Counted from the stretch's first letter, positions 46,994-56,705 are shown. The stretch: DNA of 64,000 nt from Glycomyces harbinensis (GCF_900101745.1 NZ_FNAD01000021.1:30913-94912), one strand, 5' to 3'. Translations and numbers: made by a program. Notes: generated by a model not told the origin, from the letters alone.

Positions 46994-47694
46994 GCGTGCT
47001 CCTTCAGGGTTCGCGGGTTCTGGGCGAGGCGGGTGCCGCGCAGGGCGTGGACGAGGTCGGGGCGGGCGAGGGCGACGGCGGTGACGGCGCCGGCGGTGAT
47101 GACGGCCTCGCCGACGCCGACGAGGACGTGGGTGCCGAGGATGGCTGCGGCCATGGCGCCGAAGGACTGTCCGACTTCCTCGCCGCCGATCCAGAACTGG
47201 AGCACGAATCCGGCGGAGGCGGCGACGACGCTGACGACCGAGGCGGCGAAGACGGCGGCGCCCAGGCCCCAGCGGGTGCGCGGGAGGACTTTGAGCGCGA
47301 GCACGAGCACGCCGTAGGCGCAGAACGTGGCGATGAGGGCCATGTTGGCGACGTTGAGGCCGAGGGCGGTGACGGCGCCGTCGGCGAACAGGAGCGCCTG
47401 GATGACGATGACGACGGTGACGCACAGGGCCCCGAGCCAGGGGCCCAGGAGCGCGGCGGCGAGGGCGCCGCCGAGGAGGTGGCCCGAGACGCCGGCGGCG
47501 ATCGGGAAGTTGAGCATCTGCGCGGCGAAGATGAACGCCGTGGCGAGTCCGGCGAGCGGTACGAGCCGTTCGTCGAGGCCGCGGCGGGCCCTGACGACGC
47601 AGAGGCCGATGAGGAGTGCGGCGATGAGGGCGGCGACGAGGGAGGTCGGTCCGTCGATGACGTCGGTGGGGATGTGCAGCGCCAGGTCTGACAC
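46990..47694 (-). CDS. cbiM: Nickel/cobalt substrate-binding membrane subunit CbiM/NikM
   Basis: About 234 residues with seven or so helices. Conserved blocks are AAQMLNFPIAAGVSGHLLGGALAAALLGPW, readable in parts, and ADGAVTALGLNVANM. The family binds metal through its N-terminal Met-His. Here His is residue 7 when translation starts at GTG 47694 (MSDLALHIP). A CTG codon directly before that His, at 47679-47677, would give the canonical Met-His-Ile-Pro. It is the first gene of the operon. The upstream region holds a TTGCCA-N5-TTGCAA site. Confidence 0.9.
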   Translation of the reverse strand: MSDLALHIPTDVIDGPTSLVAALIAALLIGLCVVRARRGLDERLVPLAGLATAFIFAAQMLNFPIAAGVSGHLLGGALAAALLGPWLGALCVTVVIVIQALLFADGAVTALGLNVANMALIATFCAYGVLVLALKVLPRTRWGLGAAVFAASVVSVVAASAGFVLQFWIGGEEVGQSFGAMAAAILGTHVLVGVGEAVITAGAVTAVALARPDLVHALRGTRLAQNPRTLKEHA

Positions 47695-47831
47695 GGGCAG
47701 TGCCGCCTTTCGACTGGTTGTGGTGGTCTCGGGAGGACGCGGCCGGGGACGGACCGCTGGTCCGGGGTTCGGCGGCCGCCTGCCGGTGGCAGGGCGCCCG
47801 CGTGTGGCTTCAACAACCCGCCGTTGGGCTA

Positions 47832-47848
47832 TTGCCATCATTTTGCAA
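47832..47848. promoter_or_regulatory. Candidate Nur (nickel uptake regulator) box
   Basis: TTGCCA-TCATT-TTGCAA matches the Streptomyces Nur box tTGCaa-N5-ttGCAA in spacing and in 10 of 12 half-site positions. It lies 138 bp upstream of cbiM. Nur represses nickel uptake when nickel is plentiful, so the four-gene transporter is likely nickel-repressed. The rest of 47695-47981 shows no gene and no B12-box sequence. Confidence 0.6.
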
Positions 47849-47981
47849 GAGCAAGGTATCCGCCGTCAAGTGGCCGGTGCGCGCGTGAGGAGGCGTTCAT
47901 GTCGCGCCGGGAACAGTCGAACAGGGAACACGGGGCGTGCTCACAGGCGATTGTCAGGGACGGCCGGTAGGGTTGCGCCCT

Positions 47982-48452
47982 GTGAACGTACGACTTCAGC
48001 CCGGTGAGACGGCGCCAGATTTCACGCTCTCCACCGACACCGACGACACGGTGACCCTGTCGAGCCTCCAGGGCCGCAAGGTGATCCTGTACGCCTACCC
48101 GCGCGCGATGACCCCCGGGTGCACCAAGGAGGCCTGCGATTTCCGCGACAGCCTCGCGAGCCTCCAGGCCGCCGGTTTCGCGGTGCTCGGGATCTCCCCG
48201 GACGAGCCGGCGGACCTCGCGAAGTTCGTCGAGCGCGACGGCCTGACCTTCCCGCTCCTGTCCGACCCCGAGCACAAGGTGCTCGAGGAGTACGGCGCGT
48301 GGGGCGAGAAGAAGAACTACGGCCGCACGATCACCGGCGTCATCCGCTCGACCTTCGTCATCGACGAGCAGGGCGACATCGAACTGGCCCAGTACAACGT
48401 GAAGGCCACCGGCCACGTCGCGCGGTTGAAGAAGCAGCTCGGCCTCGACTGA
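47982..48452 (+). CDS. bcp: Bcp-type peroxiredoxin (thioredoxin-dependent thiol peroxidase)
   Basis: This 156-residue cytosolic enzyme reduces hydrogen peroxide and organic peroxides. The peroxidatic Cys47 and resolving Cys52 lie in MTPGCTKEACDFRDS, the Bcp arrangement with five residues between. Arg in GVIRSTFVID completes the active site. GTG 47982 gives the family start NVRLQPGETAPDFTL. It is divergent from the nickel transporter operon and ends 6 bp from the convergent kinase gene. Confidence 0.95.
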   Translation: MNVRLQPGETAPDFTLSTDTDDTVTLSSLQGRKVILYAYPRAMTPGCTKEACDFRDSLASLQAAGFAVLGISPDEPADLAKFVERDGLTFPLLSDPEHKVLEEYGAWGEKKNYGRTITGVIRSTFVIDEQGDIELAQYNVKATGHVARLKKQLGLD

Positions 48453-48458
48453 CCCGCC

Positions 48459-49936
48459 TCAGGACCTCGGCAGCAGCACCCGGAAGGTCGCCCCGCCTCC
48501 GGGCGTGCGCGACAGGCGCACGCAGCCGCCGTGGCCGCTGACGATCGCCGCGACGATGGACAGGCCCAGCCCCGAGCCGCCTTCGGCGCCGCGGGCGCGG
48601 CCCTGGTCCACCCGGTAGAGCCGCTCGAAGACCGCTTCGGCGTGCTCGGGCGCGACGCCCGGGCCCGAGTCGGCCACCTCGACCACCGCCGCGGGCAGGG
48701 GCGGGGTCTCCCCGATCTGCGCCAGAGCGCGCGGCCCGGGCCGGCGGCCCCATCCCAGGCGCACGGTGATCCGCGCGTCCGGCGGCGTGTGCCGCAGGGC
48801 GTTGGCGACGAGGTTCGTGAGGACCTGGCGCAGCCGCGGCTCGTCCCCGCGGACGTCGACGGCGTCGAGGAACTCGTCGTCGCCGTGCAGGGGCTCCAAG
48901 GCAATGAAGCGGCCGGGGACGCGCAGGTGCGCGTCGCCGACGACGTCCGCCGCGACGCCGAGCAGGTCGACCGGTCCCCGCTGGAGCGGGCGCCTGCGGT
49001 CGAGGGCCGCGAGCAGCATGAGGTCGTCCAGGAGCAGGCCCATGCGCTGCGACTCGGCCTCGATCCGGCCGATGGTCTCGTCCATGACCGCCCCTGGCGG
49101 CACGCCGCCGCGCCGGTACAGCTGCGCGAACCCCTTGATGGAGGTCAGCGGCGTCCGCAGTTCGTGCGAGGCGTCGGCGAGGAACTGCCGCAGCCGCGCC
49201 TCGGAGGCCGCGCTCGCGTCGAGGGCCTCCTGGATCCTGGCGAGCATCGTGTTGAACGCGTGGCCGAGCCGCCCGGTCTCGGTGTGCGGGTCGGTGTCCG
49301 CGACCCGCTCGTCAAGGCGCCCTTCGGCGATCGCGGCCGCGGTCGCCTGCATGCGATCGAGGGGGCGCAGGCCGATCCGGGCGACCCAGAAGGCGCTGAC
49401 GGCGAGCAGGAGCAGGATCGCGAGCGTGACGGCGCCGCCGATGAGCAGCAGCGACTCGGTCGCGGCGCCCACGTACGCCGAGGACAGCGCGAACACCGTG
49501 TGCCCGCCGGAGTCCGCGTCGGCCTCGACGAGCACGCGCCAGGAGTTTCCGTCGGCGTCCTCCACGGTGACGGTCCGCCCCGCGAGCGCGGGCAGGTCGT
49601 CGAGGCCGGTCAGCTCGCTCATGTCCTCGTCCCCCAGGCCGTGCAGGAGGTTCCCGGCGGCGTCGTACACGAAGACCTTCGGACTGTCGGGCATGCCCTC
49701 CACGGGCGGCTGGAAGGCGCCCGATTCGGGGGCGCCGTCGTCGCTCTGGCGCGGCTCGGTCCGCTCGAACAGCTCGGCCGAGGTCGCCAGCTGCTCGTCG
49801 ATCCGGTCGGTGAGCACGTTCTGCAGCAGCGCGGTCGCGGTGAGGACCGCGGCGGCCAGCGCGAGCGCGCACAGCGTCACGATCGTGAAGGCCATGCGGG
49901 AGCGGACGGTCCAGTGGCGCCAGGTCCGCGGGCGCC

Positions 49937-49940
<4 letters not shown>
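48459..49940 (-). CDS. Two-component sensor histidine kinase (HAMP, HisKA, HATPase)
   Basis: This 493-residue membrane kinase has helices at about 15-38 and 160-182 that bracket an extracytoplasmic sensor of about 120 residues. A HAMP domain, the H box DASHELRTPLTSIKGF (His259), N box LTNLVANALRHTPP, G1 VADSGPGVAPEH and G2 GSGLGLSIV follow. ATG 49940 overlaps the response regulator stop by 4 nt. The set resembles mycobacterial TcrY/MprB-type kinases and Streptomyces envelope-stress kinases; the signal is unknown. Confidence 0.94.
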
Positions 49941-50644
<704 letters not shown>

Positions 50645-50744
50645 CAGGGCTCCTTCGTGAGTGCCCTGACTGCCTATCCGGCGGGGCCCCGGTCTTGCTG
50701 GGAGGAACCTCAGAGGAAGGTCAAAATCGTTGCCGGTGCCGGGT

Positions 50745-50963
50745 TCAGGCGCGGGTGAGGGTCCGCTTGGGCCTGGGTCCGGCGGCCTCGTCGATGGCGA
50801 GCAGCCGGGCGGCGTCCTCGGCGGTGCCGGTGCGGAGGACGTGCTCGCGCAGGCGGCGGTACCGGTCCAGGAGTGCGGCCTGCTCTTCCTGGGGAAGGAG
50901 GGCGGAGTGCTGGACCGCCACCGCCAGGGCGGCGACCCGCGCGACGTCGTCGGCTGCGTTCAT
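50745..50963 (-). CDS. Small hypothetical protein (72 aa)
   Basis: From ATG 50963 the product is 72 residues, mostly helical (AADDVARVAALAVAVQHSALL then EEQAALLDRYRRLREHVLRTG), with a basic tail. There is no membrane helix and no clear ribosome site. The frame is open back to 51023. It lies between the MocR gene and the two-component operon on the same strand. Codon bias is normal. It could be real but has no recognised family. Confidence 0.4.
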   Translation of the reverse strand: MNAADDVARVAALAVAVQHSALLPQEEQAALLDRYRRLREHVLRTGTAEDAARLLAIDEAAGPRPKRTLTRA

Positions 50964-51036
50964 GTCCCGAATGTCGCGGGTGAAGGCGGACGGGAGGCGA
51001 ACTGGACGTGAACTGGGGCGCACATGGCCGCATCGA

Positions 51037-52440
51037 TCAGGGCCGGAGGGCTCGGCCGATGGCCTGGGCGGCTTGGGGGAAGGCGCCGGGGTCGGGGCCG
51101 GAGTAGTTGAGGCGCAGGTGGGGGCCGGTGGGTTCGGCGGGGAACCATTCGTCGCCGGAGACGACGAGGACGCCGGCGTCCTCGCAGGCGCGGGTGAGCG
51201 CGGGCAGGTCGGTGGCGTCGGGCAGGCGGGCCCACAGGTTGAGGCCGCCGCGGGGCATGGCGGTGAGGTGGACCTCGGGCGCGTGTTCGCGCAGGCTGTG
51301 GGCGAGGAGGTCGCGGCGGGCGGCGAGCTGGTGGCGCAGGTTGCGCAGGTGGGTGCGCCAGCCGGGCTGGCCGACGACGTCGAGTGCGACGGCTTGGAGG
51401 AGGCCGCTGACGTACATGGCCTCGGCCCTGGCGTCGGCGATGATCCGCTCGCGGGCGGGCCCGCGGGCGATGACGGCGGCGACGCGCACGGCCGGGGAGA
51501 CGCTCTTGGTGAGGGAGCGGAGGTAGACGACGTGGCCGCCTTCGTCGCGGGCGGCGACGGGGGTCGCGTCGGCGTCGATGCCGAATTCGCGGGCCCAGTC
51601 GTCTTCGATGAGGAACGCGCCGTGTCCGCGCACGACGTCGAGGACTGCGGTCACGAGTTCGGGCGACCACTGGGCGCCGGTGGGGTTGGCGAAGTTCGGC
51701 TGCGCGTAGAAGGCGCGGGCGCCGGTCCGCTCGAACGCGGCGGCGAGCACGGCGGGGTCGGGGCCGTCGGGTCCGGAGGGGATCGGGACGGCTTCGACGC
51801 CTTCCCTTGCGGCGGCGGTGATCGCGCCCCAGTAGGTGGGCGATTCGATGAGGAGCGGGCGGCCGGGGCCGACGAGGACGCGGAACGCGGAGCTGAGTCC
51901 GCTCTGGCTGCCGGGCACGATGACGACGTCGCTGGGCGAGGGCGGGCCGACGCCGGCGGGGGTCGCTTCGGCGAGTTCGGCGGCGAACCAGGAGCGCAGT
52001 TCGGGCAGGCCGGTGGCGGGCGAGCGGCTGATCGCGGCGTCGCTGCGGGCGGCGCGCGCGAACGCGGCCTTGACCAGGCGTTCGGGGAGGAGTTCCCTTG
52101 CGGGGTATCCCGAGTGGAGCGCTATCGTGTCGTGGCCGGCGGTCTTGAGCGCGGTGGGGTTGCCGGGGATGCGGGCCCGCGGGGAGCCGAGGGCCGCGGT
52201 CTGCCAGCCGTAGTCGCTGGGGCGGGCGGTGCGGGCGGCCCGCACGAACGTGCCGACGCCGGGCCGGCTCTCCACCAGGCCTTGCGCGTTGAGGGTCCTG
52301 AGGGCCCGCTGGACGGTGACGGGGCTGGCGGCGAACTCGGCGACGAGCGCGCGCGTCGGCGGCAGCTGCGCGCCGGGCGGCGAGGCGGCCACCCGTTCGC
52401 GCAGGGCCGCGGCGATCCGCTCACTGCTATCGTTGATCAT
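51037..52440 (-). CDS. MocR-type GntR regulator with aminotransferase-like domain
   Basis: This 467-residue protein has an N-terminal winged helix (about 1-72: PPTRALVAEFAASPVTVQRALRTL, GLVESRPGVGTFV) and a fold-type I aminotransferase domain with the PLP-binding Lys312 in LRSLTKSVSP. MocR regulators bind PLP and often an amine or amino acid and act on a divergent neighbour. Its ATG overlaps the ATG of the divergent EamA transporter gene by 2 bp, and TACTAT lies 8 nt upstream, so the mRNA is probably leaderless. Confidence 0.93.
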   Translation of the reverse strand: MINDSSERIAAALRERVAASPPGAQLPPTRALVAEFAASPVTVQRALRTLNAQGLVESRPGVGTFVRAARTARPSDYGWQTAALGSPRARIPGNPTALKTAGHDTIALHSGYPARELLPERLVKAAFARAARSDAAISRSPATGLPELRSWFAAELAEATPAGVGPPSPSDVVIVPGSQSGLSSAFRVLVGPGRPLLIESPTYWGAITAAAREGVEAVPIPSGPDGPDPAVLAAAFERTGARAFYAQPNFANPTGAQWSPELVTAVLDVVRGHGAFLIEDDWAREFGIDADATPVAARDEGGHVVYLRSLTKSVSPAVRVAAVIARGPARERIIADARAEAMYVSGLLQAVALDVVGQPGWRTHLRNLRHQLAARRDLLAHSLREHAPEVHLTAMPRGGLNLWARLPDATDLPALTRACEDAGVLVVSGDEWFPAEPTGPHLRLNYSGPDPGAFPQAAQAIGRALRP

Positions 52441-52454
52441 GAGAGAACATAGTA
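52428..52454. promoter_or_regulatory. Overlapping divergent leaderless promoters of MocR and EamA genes
   Basis: TATCGT (52428-52433) lies 5 nt before the EamA ATG at 52439, and TACTAT (minus strand, 52454-52449) lies 8 nt before the MocR ATG at 52440. Each -10-like box sits inside the other gene. No ribosome site precedes either start. Confidence 0.5.
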
Positions 52455-53362
52455 GCGCTACCGCCATCGCGACGCCGGTGCTATCGCGGGCGCCGACCGG
52501 ACTGTGGTGGGGCCTGCTGGGCGTGCTGGCGTTCTCGTTCACCGTCCCGCTCACCCGCGTCGCCGTCGGCGGCATGTCCCCCTTGTTCATCGGCGCCGGA
52601 CGCGCCGTCATCGCCGCGGCCCTCGCCGCGACGGCGCTCGCGGTCACCCGCCAGCGCCGGCCGGCCGGCTCCCAGTGGCTGCGCCTCGCGGTCGTCGCCG
52701 CGGGGGTCGTGGCCGGGTTCGGGATGCTCACCTCGTTCGCCTTGCAGCACACGTCGGCGAGCCACGCCGCGGTCGTGATCGCGCTCCTGCCGGCCGCGAC
52801 CGCCGTCTGCACGGTGATCCGCACCCGCGAGCGCCCGCCGACCGCGTTCTGGATCGCGGCCGCGGCGGGTGCGACGGCGGCGGTCGCGTTCGCGGCCTTG
52901 GGCAACGGCGGCTTCGGCTCGCTCGGCTGGCCGGACCTGCTGCTGTTCGCCGCCGTCGCGGCGGCCGCGGTGGGCTACACCGAGGGCGGCCTGCTCTCGC
53001 GCGAACTCGGCTCCTGGCAGACGATCTCGTGGGCGCTGGTCCTCGGCGCGCCGGTGATGGCGGCCGCGACGGCGCTCTCGCTCGGCGACGGTCTCCCGGA
53101 TGCGGCGCCGGTCGAGTGGGCCGCGTTCGCGTACCTGTCGGCGGTGAGCATGTTCCTCGGCTTCTTCGCCTGGTACCGGGGCCTCGCGCTCGGCCCGATG
53201 GCCCAGGTGAGCCAGACCCAGCTGGTGCAGCCGGTGCTGACGATCGCCTGGTCGGCGCTGATCCTGAGCGAGCCCTTGCGTTGGACGACCCTCGCGGGCG
53301 GCCTCGCCGTCATCGCGTGCGCGGCCCTCGCCGTCCGCACCCGGTTGCGGCCCAGGGAATAG
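52439..53362 (+). CDS. EamA-family (DMT superfamily) exporter
   Basis: This 307-residue membrane protein has ten hydrophobic segments in two EamA repeats (GLLGVLAFSFTVPLTRVAVGG at the start of repeat 1; WPDLLLFAAVAAAAVGYTEGG at the start of repeat 2). Typical sites are AFALQHTSASHAAVVIALLP and the last helix pair. Members export amino acids or other metabolites. ATG 52439 overlaps the divergent MocR start; GTG 52478 is a downstream alternative that also precedes the first helix. It is the likely target of the MocR regulator. Confidence 0.88.
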   Translation: MREHSSATAIATPVLSRAPTGLWWGLLGVLAFSFTVPLTRVAVGGMSPLFIGAGRAVIAAALAATALAVTRQRRPAGSQWLRLAVVAAGVVAGFGMLTSFALQHTSASHAAVVIALLPAATAVCTVIRTRERPPTAFWIAAAAGATAAVAFAALGNGGFGSLGWPDLLLFAAVAAAAVGYTEGGLLSRELGSWQTISWALVLGAPVMAAATALSLGDGLPDAAPVEWAAFAYLSAVSMFLGFFAWYRGLALGPMAQVSQTQLVQPVLTIAWSALILSEPLRWTTLAGGLAVIACAALAVRTRLRPRE

Positions 53363-53369
53363 CGATCGA

Positions 53370-53392
53370 CCCCCGCCTCGACTGGGCGGGGG
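53370..53392. terminator. Hairpin between convergent EamA gene and secreted protein gene
   Basis: CCCCCGCC / GGCGGGGG forms an 8-bp stem with a 7-nt loop, 7 nt after the EamA stop. Confidence 0.6.
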
Positions 53393-53407
53393 CCGCAACG
53401 GCGCCGG

Positions 53408-54073
53408 TCAGGCGTCGGCGTTCAGGGCGTGCCACACCGGTTCGGTGTCGAGGTCGGCCGCCAGGTCGGTGATCTGCTCGACGGTGACGTCGAGCTTGTC
53501 GTCCTCGAACGAGCCCCACCACACGGTCGCGACCGAGCCGTCGGGGTGGAACGCGGCGGCCTCGATGGAGGTCCCGTCGGTGGTCCAGCCGACGACGGTC
53601 CCGTCCTCGAGCTCGGTCTCGCCGCACTCGTCGCCCACACTGCAGTGCAGCAGGTAGTGGCCGTCGACGGGGTCGCCCGAGGTCAGGTCCTGGATGCCGT
53701 CGGTGATGCCGCCGGGCACGTAGAGCGCGACCTCGAAGCCCTCGCCGGTCTGGTCGACGTAGTAGTCGGCGCGGAACTTGCGCTGCACCGGGGTCTCGTT
53801 CTCACCGTCGAGGAAGTAGTTCTGGAGCCGGACCGTCTCCAGCGAGTTGTCGAAGGTCCAGTCCCCGAAGTGCTCGGCGAGCGCCTCGTCGGTCTGGGCC
53901 TGGGACTCGGCGGTGTACTCGTCCCGTACGAAGTCCCAGGCCTCGGAGTACTCCCACCCTTCGGCGGGGATCTCGGGCTCCTGGGCGCTGGCGGCGGCAG
54001 CCGGAAGAAACACCGCGGCGGCGGCCGCCGCGGCCACGGCGGTGCGCTTGGCGGTGCTGTTGAAAGCGGACAT
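53408..54073 (-). CDS. Secreted protein of unknown function
   Basis: This 221-residue protein has a classic signal peptide: a basic start, an Ala-rich core to about residue 28, and likely cleavage after ASA in AAAASAQEPEI. The mature protein is acidic, with two Cys in HCSVGDECGETE and Trp/Tyr-rich strands (EYSEAWDFVRDEY, VWWGSFEDD). No catalytic motif was recognised. ATG 54073 follows AGGTGA. TATAAA on the minus strand (54116-54111) lies about 38 nt upstream and may be its -10 box. Confidence 0.75.
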   Translation of the reverse strand: MSAFNSTAKRTAVAAAAAAAVFLPAAAASAQEPEIPAEGWEYSEAWDFVRDEYTAESQAQTDEALAEHFGDWTFDNSLETVRLQNYFLDGENETPVQRKFRADYYVDQTGEGFEVALYVPGGITDGIQDLTSGDPVDGHYLLHCSVGDECGETELEDGTVVGWTTDGTSIEAAAFHPDGSVATVWWGSFEDDKLDVTVEQITDLAADLDTEPVWHALNADA

Positions 54074-54504
54074 GAAGATCACCTTTCGGTAGAACCATTC
54101 ACTTGCCACCTTTATAGCGGAATAACGCAGATAACTAAATAAACTATGCGATAGCTATCATTTCCGACCTCGGGGCAACCGATACGCCCACAATGGCGTC
54201 CATCAATGTCCATACGCGCGAACCTCCCGAACAGGTTGCCCCGCAACCTGACGACACCTCCTCGGCATCGCCCAAGCGGACTAAACCGGCCAGACCACAA
54301 CATGTCGCACCCGTATGCCATGATGACCTGACCCCTGGTAGCCACTCCCACACCAGGCGTACTTCACCGTCGAAGTCGACGCCGCCCCGACCAGCCCCGT
54401 TGGCCCCAGGTCGTACCGCGACACAGATCCAGGAGCGACGCCCATGAACTCCCATGCCCGTACCGGAACCGCCTGGCGGCCCATCGATCTCCAGGAGTCG
54501 ACCG
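54074..54504. other. AT-richer intergenic region between secreted protein and ESX-like module
   Basis: These 431 bp between divergent genes are less GC-rich than the rest, notably at 54110-54165 (AACTAAATAAACTATGCGATAG region). They hold the probable promoters of both units. GGTTGCCCCGCAACC at 54233-54247 is a short dyad. One 24-codon frame with a good ribosome site lies at 54444-54518. Confidence 0.45.
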
Positions 54505-54518
54505 ATGTCCGGCGCTGA
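54444..54518 (+). CDS. Possible 24-residue leader peptide overlapping the ESX-like gene start
   Basis: AGGAG lies 8 nt before ATG 54444. The frame encodes 24 residues (MNSHARTGTAWRPIDLQEST and four more). It stops inside the next gene, 11 nt past that gene's ATG, in a different frame. It could be a coupling leader or a chance frame; no other support is available. Confidence 0.3.
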   Translation: MNSHARTGTAWRPIDLQESTDVRR

Positions 54519-54879
54519 CGTCTTCTCCATGGCCCCGGAGAAGGTGCACGAGGCGGTGGAGGTCCTGTTCGGCGTCGAGACCGAAGTGGACACCATCACG
54601 AGCGGCCTACGGGCCGAGACCGGAAGCGTCGCCACCGCGTTCGCGAACGCCCACTGCGCGATCGGCGAGGCGCTGACCACCGCATCGGACTTCTGGTGCG
54701 TGCAGCGCGTTCTCGGCTTCACCGGCCTGGTCGGCAACCTCGGCGAGTACCTGGCCGTCTGCGCAGAGCAGGCGGTCGAGATCGACGACTTCTCCGCCCA
54801 CGACTTCGCGACCCTCGCCGACCTCGACCGCTATCCCGGCCGCGCCGCCGAGAACGCCTCCGCGCGCCCGGACTGGTAG
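54505..54879 (+). CDS. Small helical ESX-like protein upstream of the alpha/beta hydrolase
   Basis: This 124-residue, mostly helical protein has no signal peptide. The first 75 residues resemble ESX/WXG-type partner proteins (MAPEKVHEAVEVLFGVETEVDTITSGL, readable in parts) without a strict WXG. A Phe-Trp-Cys stretch (SDFWCVQRVLGF) sits mid-protein. It starts at ATG 54505 after AGGAG and ends 8 nt before the hydrolase ATG. In actinobacteria a protein of this size commonly precedes DUF1023-type hydrolases and is thought to be a type VII secretion partner. That role is inferred. Confidence 0.65.
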   Translation: MSGADVFSMAPEKVHEAVEVLFGVETEVDTITSGLRAETGSVATAFANAHCAIGEALTTASDFWCVQRVLGFTGLVGNLGEYLAVCAEQAVEIDDFSAHDFATLADLDRYPGRAAENASARPDW

Positions 54880-54887
54880 GAGCACTG

Positions 54888-56705
54888 ATGAGCGAGATGC
54901 ACTGGCGCGACCTGAAAGAGACGGACTTCGGCGCCCTGAAGTCACTGGCCGGGCAGTGGGACGCCTACATCAACGACATGGTCGCGCAGGCCGAGATCAT
55001 CACCGAAGACGTCGTCAAGAAGCACCTCGGCACCGAGAACTTCGACTCTGCAACGGCCGACGACGTCCGCCGCCAAGCCGACCTGCTGGCCGACTCGATC
55101 CAAGACGACCTGCACGAATACGCGATGGTCAAGATCAGGGCGACCCTCGAAGACGCCCACGTCGAACTCACCGAATGCCAGGCCCAGCTCTTCGACCTCA
55201 TCGAAGCGGTGACCGGTGAGTACCGGTTCGAAGGAGGATCCGGCGACCCGCATGTGGTCGTATCCGACGGACACTATGAACGGATCGCCGCGCTGGAGGC
55301 GACTGCGGCACTGATGGAACGCGCAGGCGTCAAGGAATCAGACTTCGCCTCCGACTTCGGGCAGAACGAGTCCCGTCAGCGCCTGATCGCGGCAGCCGAA
55401 ACCGTTGCGGGCGAGCTGACCGAGGTGCTGAAGGCGATCATGACCCGCGCCCACAACGCCGACGACGATGCCGCCGCGATCCTGAAGTCGATCATCGACA
55501 CCCCGGCCGAGCAGCCACCACCGATCGGCGCCACCTACGACGACCTCATCGACGGCTACGAGGAGGCCGACGCCGAGCGCCACGCCGAGTTTCTCCAAGA
55601 GCTCGCCTCCGGTGATTCCGAAGCCACCGCGACTGGCGTCAACGACTGGTGGAACGGCCTCACCGATGACGAACGCGCTGACCTCATCGGATCCCACCCC
55701 GGTTTGATCGGCGGCCTTGACGGCATACCGTCCGCTACGCGAAACGATGTCAACCAGAATCTGTTGACGACAGAGATCGACACCACCGGTGCTCGGATCT
55801 CGGAGGTCCAGACTCGATTGGACCAGATGCTGGCCGATGGGTCCAGCACCACAAATGCGGAGGAATACCGAAATCTCCAGCTGGAACTCGGCGAACTCCA
55901 AACGCAGTACGACAACGCCACCGCGTTGCAGGCAGCACTGAACGCAGGTTCCGACTCCGGAGAGCCGCTCCTCCTCATCGACTTCGACACCAGCAACGAC
56001 GGTACCGCCGTGGTATCGGTAGGGGATCCCGACACCGCTCACCATACTGCCGTCTACGTCCCCGGCACCACTTCCGACCTGGGCGGCATCGGGGGACTCG
56101 TCGGTGATGCATCGACGCTCCAAGCTGACGCCGAACGCTTCGGCATCGACGGTGAGAAAACCGCCGTGGTGATGTGGCTGGACTATGACGCCCCCGACAA
56201 CGCCGTGCCGGTCACGCAGGACGGGCCCTTCGCCCCTGAAGCATGGAGAGATGATCAAGCCCTCGACTCCCGATCAGGCTTGAACTCCTTCCTCGAGGGC
56301 GTCGACGCCGCTCATGGCGGGGATGCCCACACCACCTTGATAGGGCACTCGTACGGCACGGTGGCGACCGGGGCGACGGCAGCCGAGTACCAGATCGCGG
56401 CCGACCAGATCATCGACATCGCCAGTCCGGGGCTCATGGTCGGCACTGCGGAGGAACTCAGCGTCGGTGGGGACGACGTCTGGTCGACACGCGCCGAAGA
56501 CGACGTCATCGAGCTCGCCGTCGGCACCGGTGCGATGGGCGCCGATCCCACCTCCACGGAATTCGGAGGCAATGTCTTCGACGCGGAGGCCATCGGCGAC
56601 AGTGGTACCAAGATCCACAGCGGATATCTCAAGGACAACGCCGAAGGCGACGAAAACCCCGCTCGCCTGACGATGGCCGAGATCATCACCGGCCAGCGAG
56701 GATAA
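54888..56705 (+). CDS. Alpha/beta hydrolase with ESX-like N-terminal helical domain (DUF1023 type)
   Basis: About 605 residues. The first 300 are helical and LXG/WXG-like (MHWRDLKETDFGALKSLAGQ; later long coiled stretches). The C-terminal 250 residues form an alpha/beta hydrolase with the nucleophile Ser488 in LIGHSYGT and a late His in GTKIHSGYL. VYVPGTTSDLGG forms the strand before the oxyanion loop. There is no signal peptide, so export by type VII secretion is plausible. ATG 54888 has AGGAG. A lipoprotein gene follows 4 nt after the stop. The substrate is unknown. Confidence 0.8.
   Translation: MSEMHWRDLKETDFGALKSLAGQWDAYINDMVAQAEIITEDVVKKHLGTENFDSATADDVRRQADLLADSIQDDLHEYAMVKIRATLEDAHVELTECQAQLFDLIEAVTGEYRFEGGSGDPHVVVSDGHYERIAALEATAALMERAGVKESDFASDFGQNESRQRLIAAAETVAGELTEVLKAIMTRAHNADDDAAAILKSIIDTPAEQPPPIGATYDDLIDGYEEADAERHAEFLQELASGDSEATATGVNDWWNGLTDDERADLIGSHPGLIGGLDGIPSATRNDVNQNLLTTEIDTTGARISEVQTRLDQMLADGSSTTNAEEYRNLQLELGELQTQYDNATALQAALNAGSDSGEPLLLIDFDTSNDGTAVVSVGDPDTAHHTAVYVPGTTSDLGGIGGLVGDASTLQADAERFGIDGEKTAVVMWLDYDAPDNAVPVTQDGPFAPEAWRDDQALDSRSGLNSFLEGVDAAHGGDAHTTLIGHSYGTVATGATAAEYQIAADQIIDIASPGLMVGTAEELSVGGDDVWSTRAEDDVIELAVGTGAMGADPTSTEFGGNVFDAEAIGDSGTKIHSGYLKDNAEGDENPARLTMAEIITGQRG

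Noticed and set aside
47695..47981. Cobalamin riboswitch ahead of the cbiMNQO-like operon
   Set aside because: No B12-box consensus or surrounding conserved blocks were seen on the minus strand. A covariance-model search would settle it.
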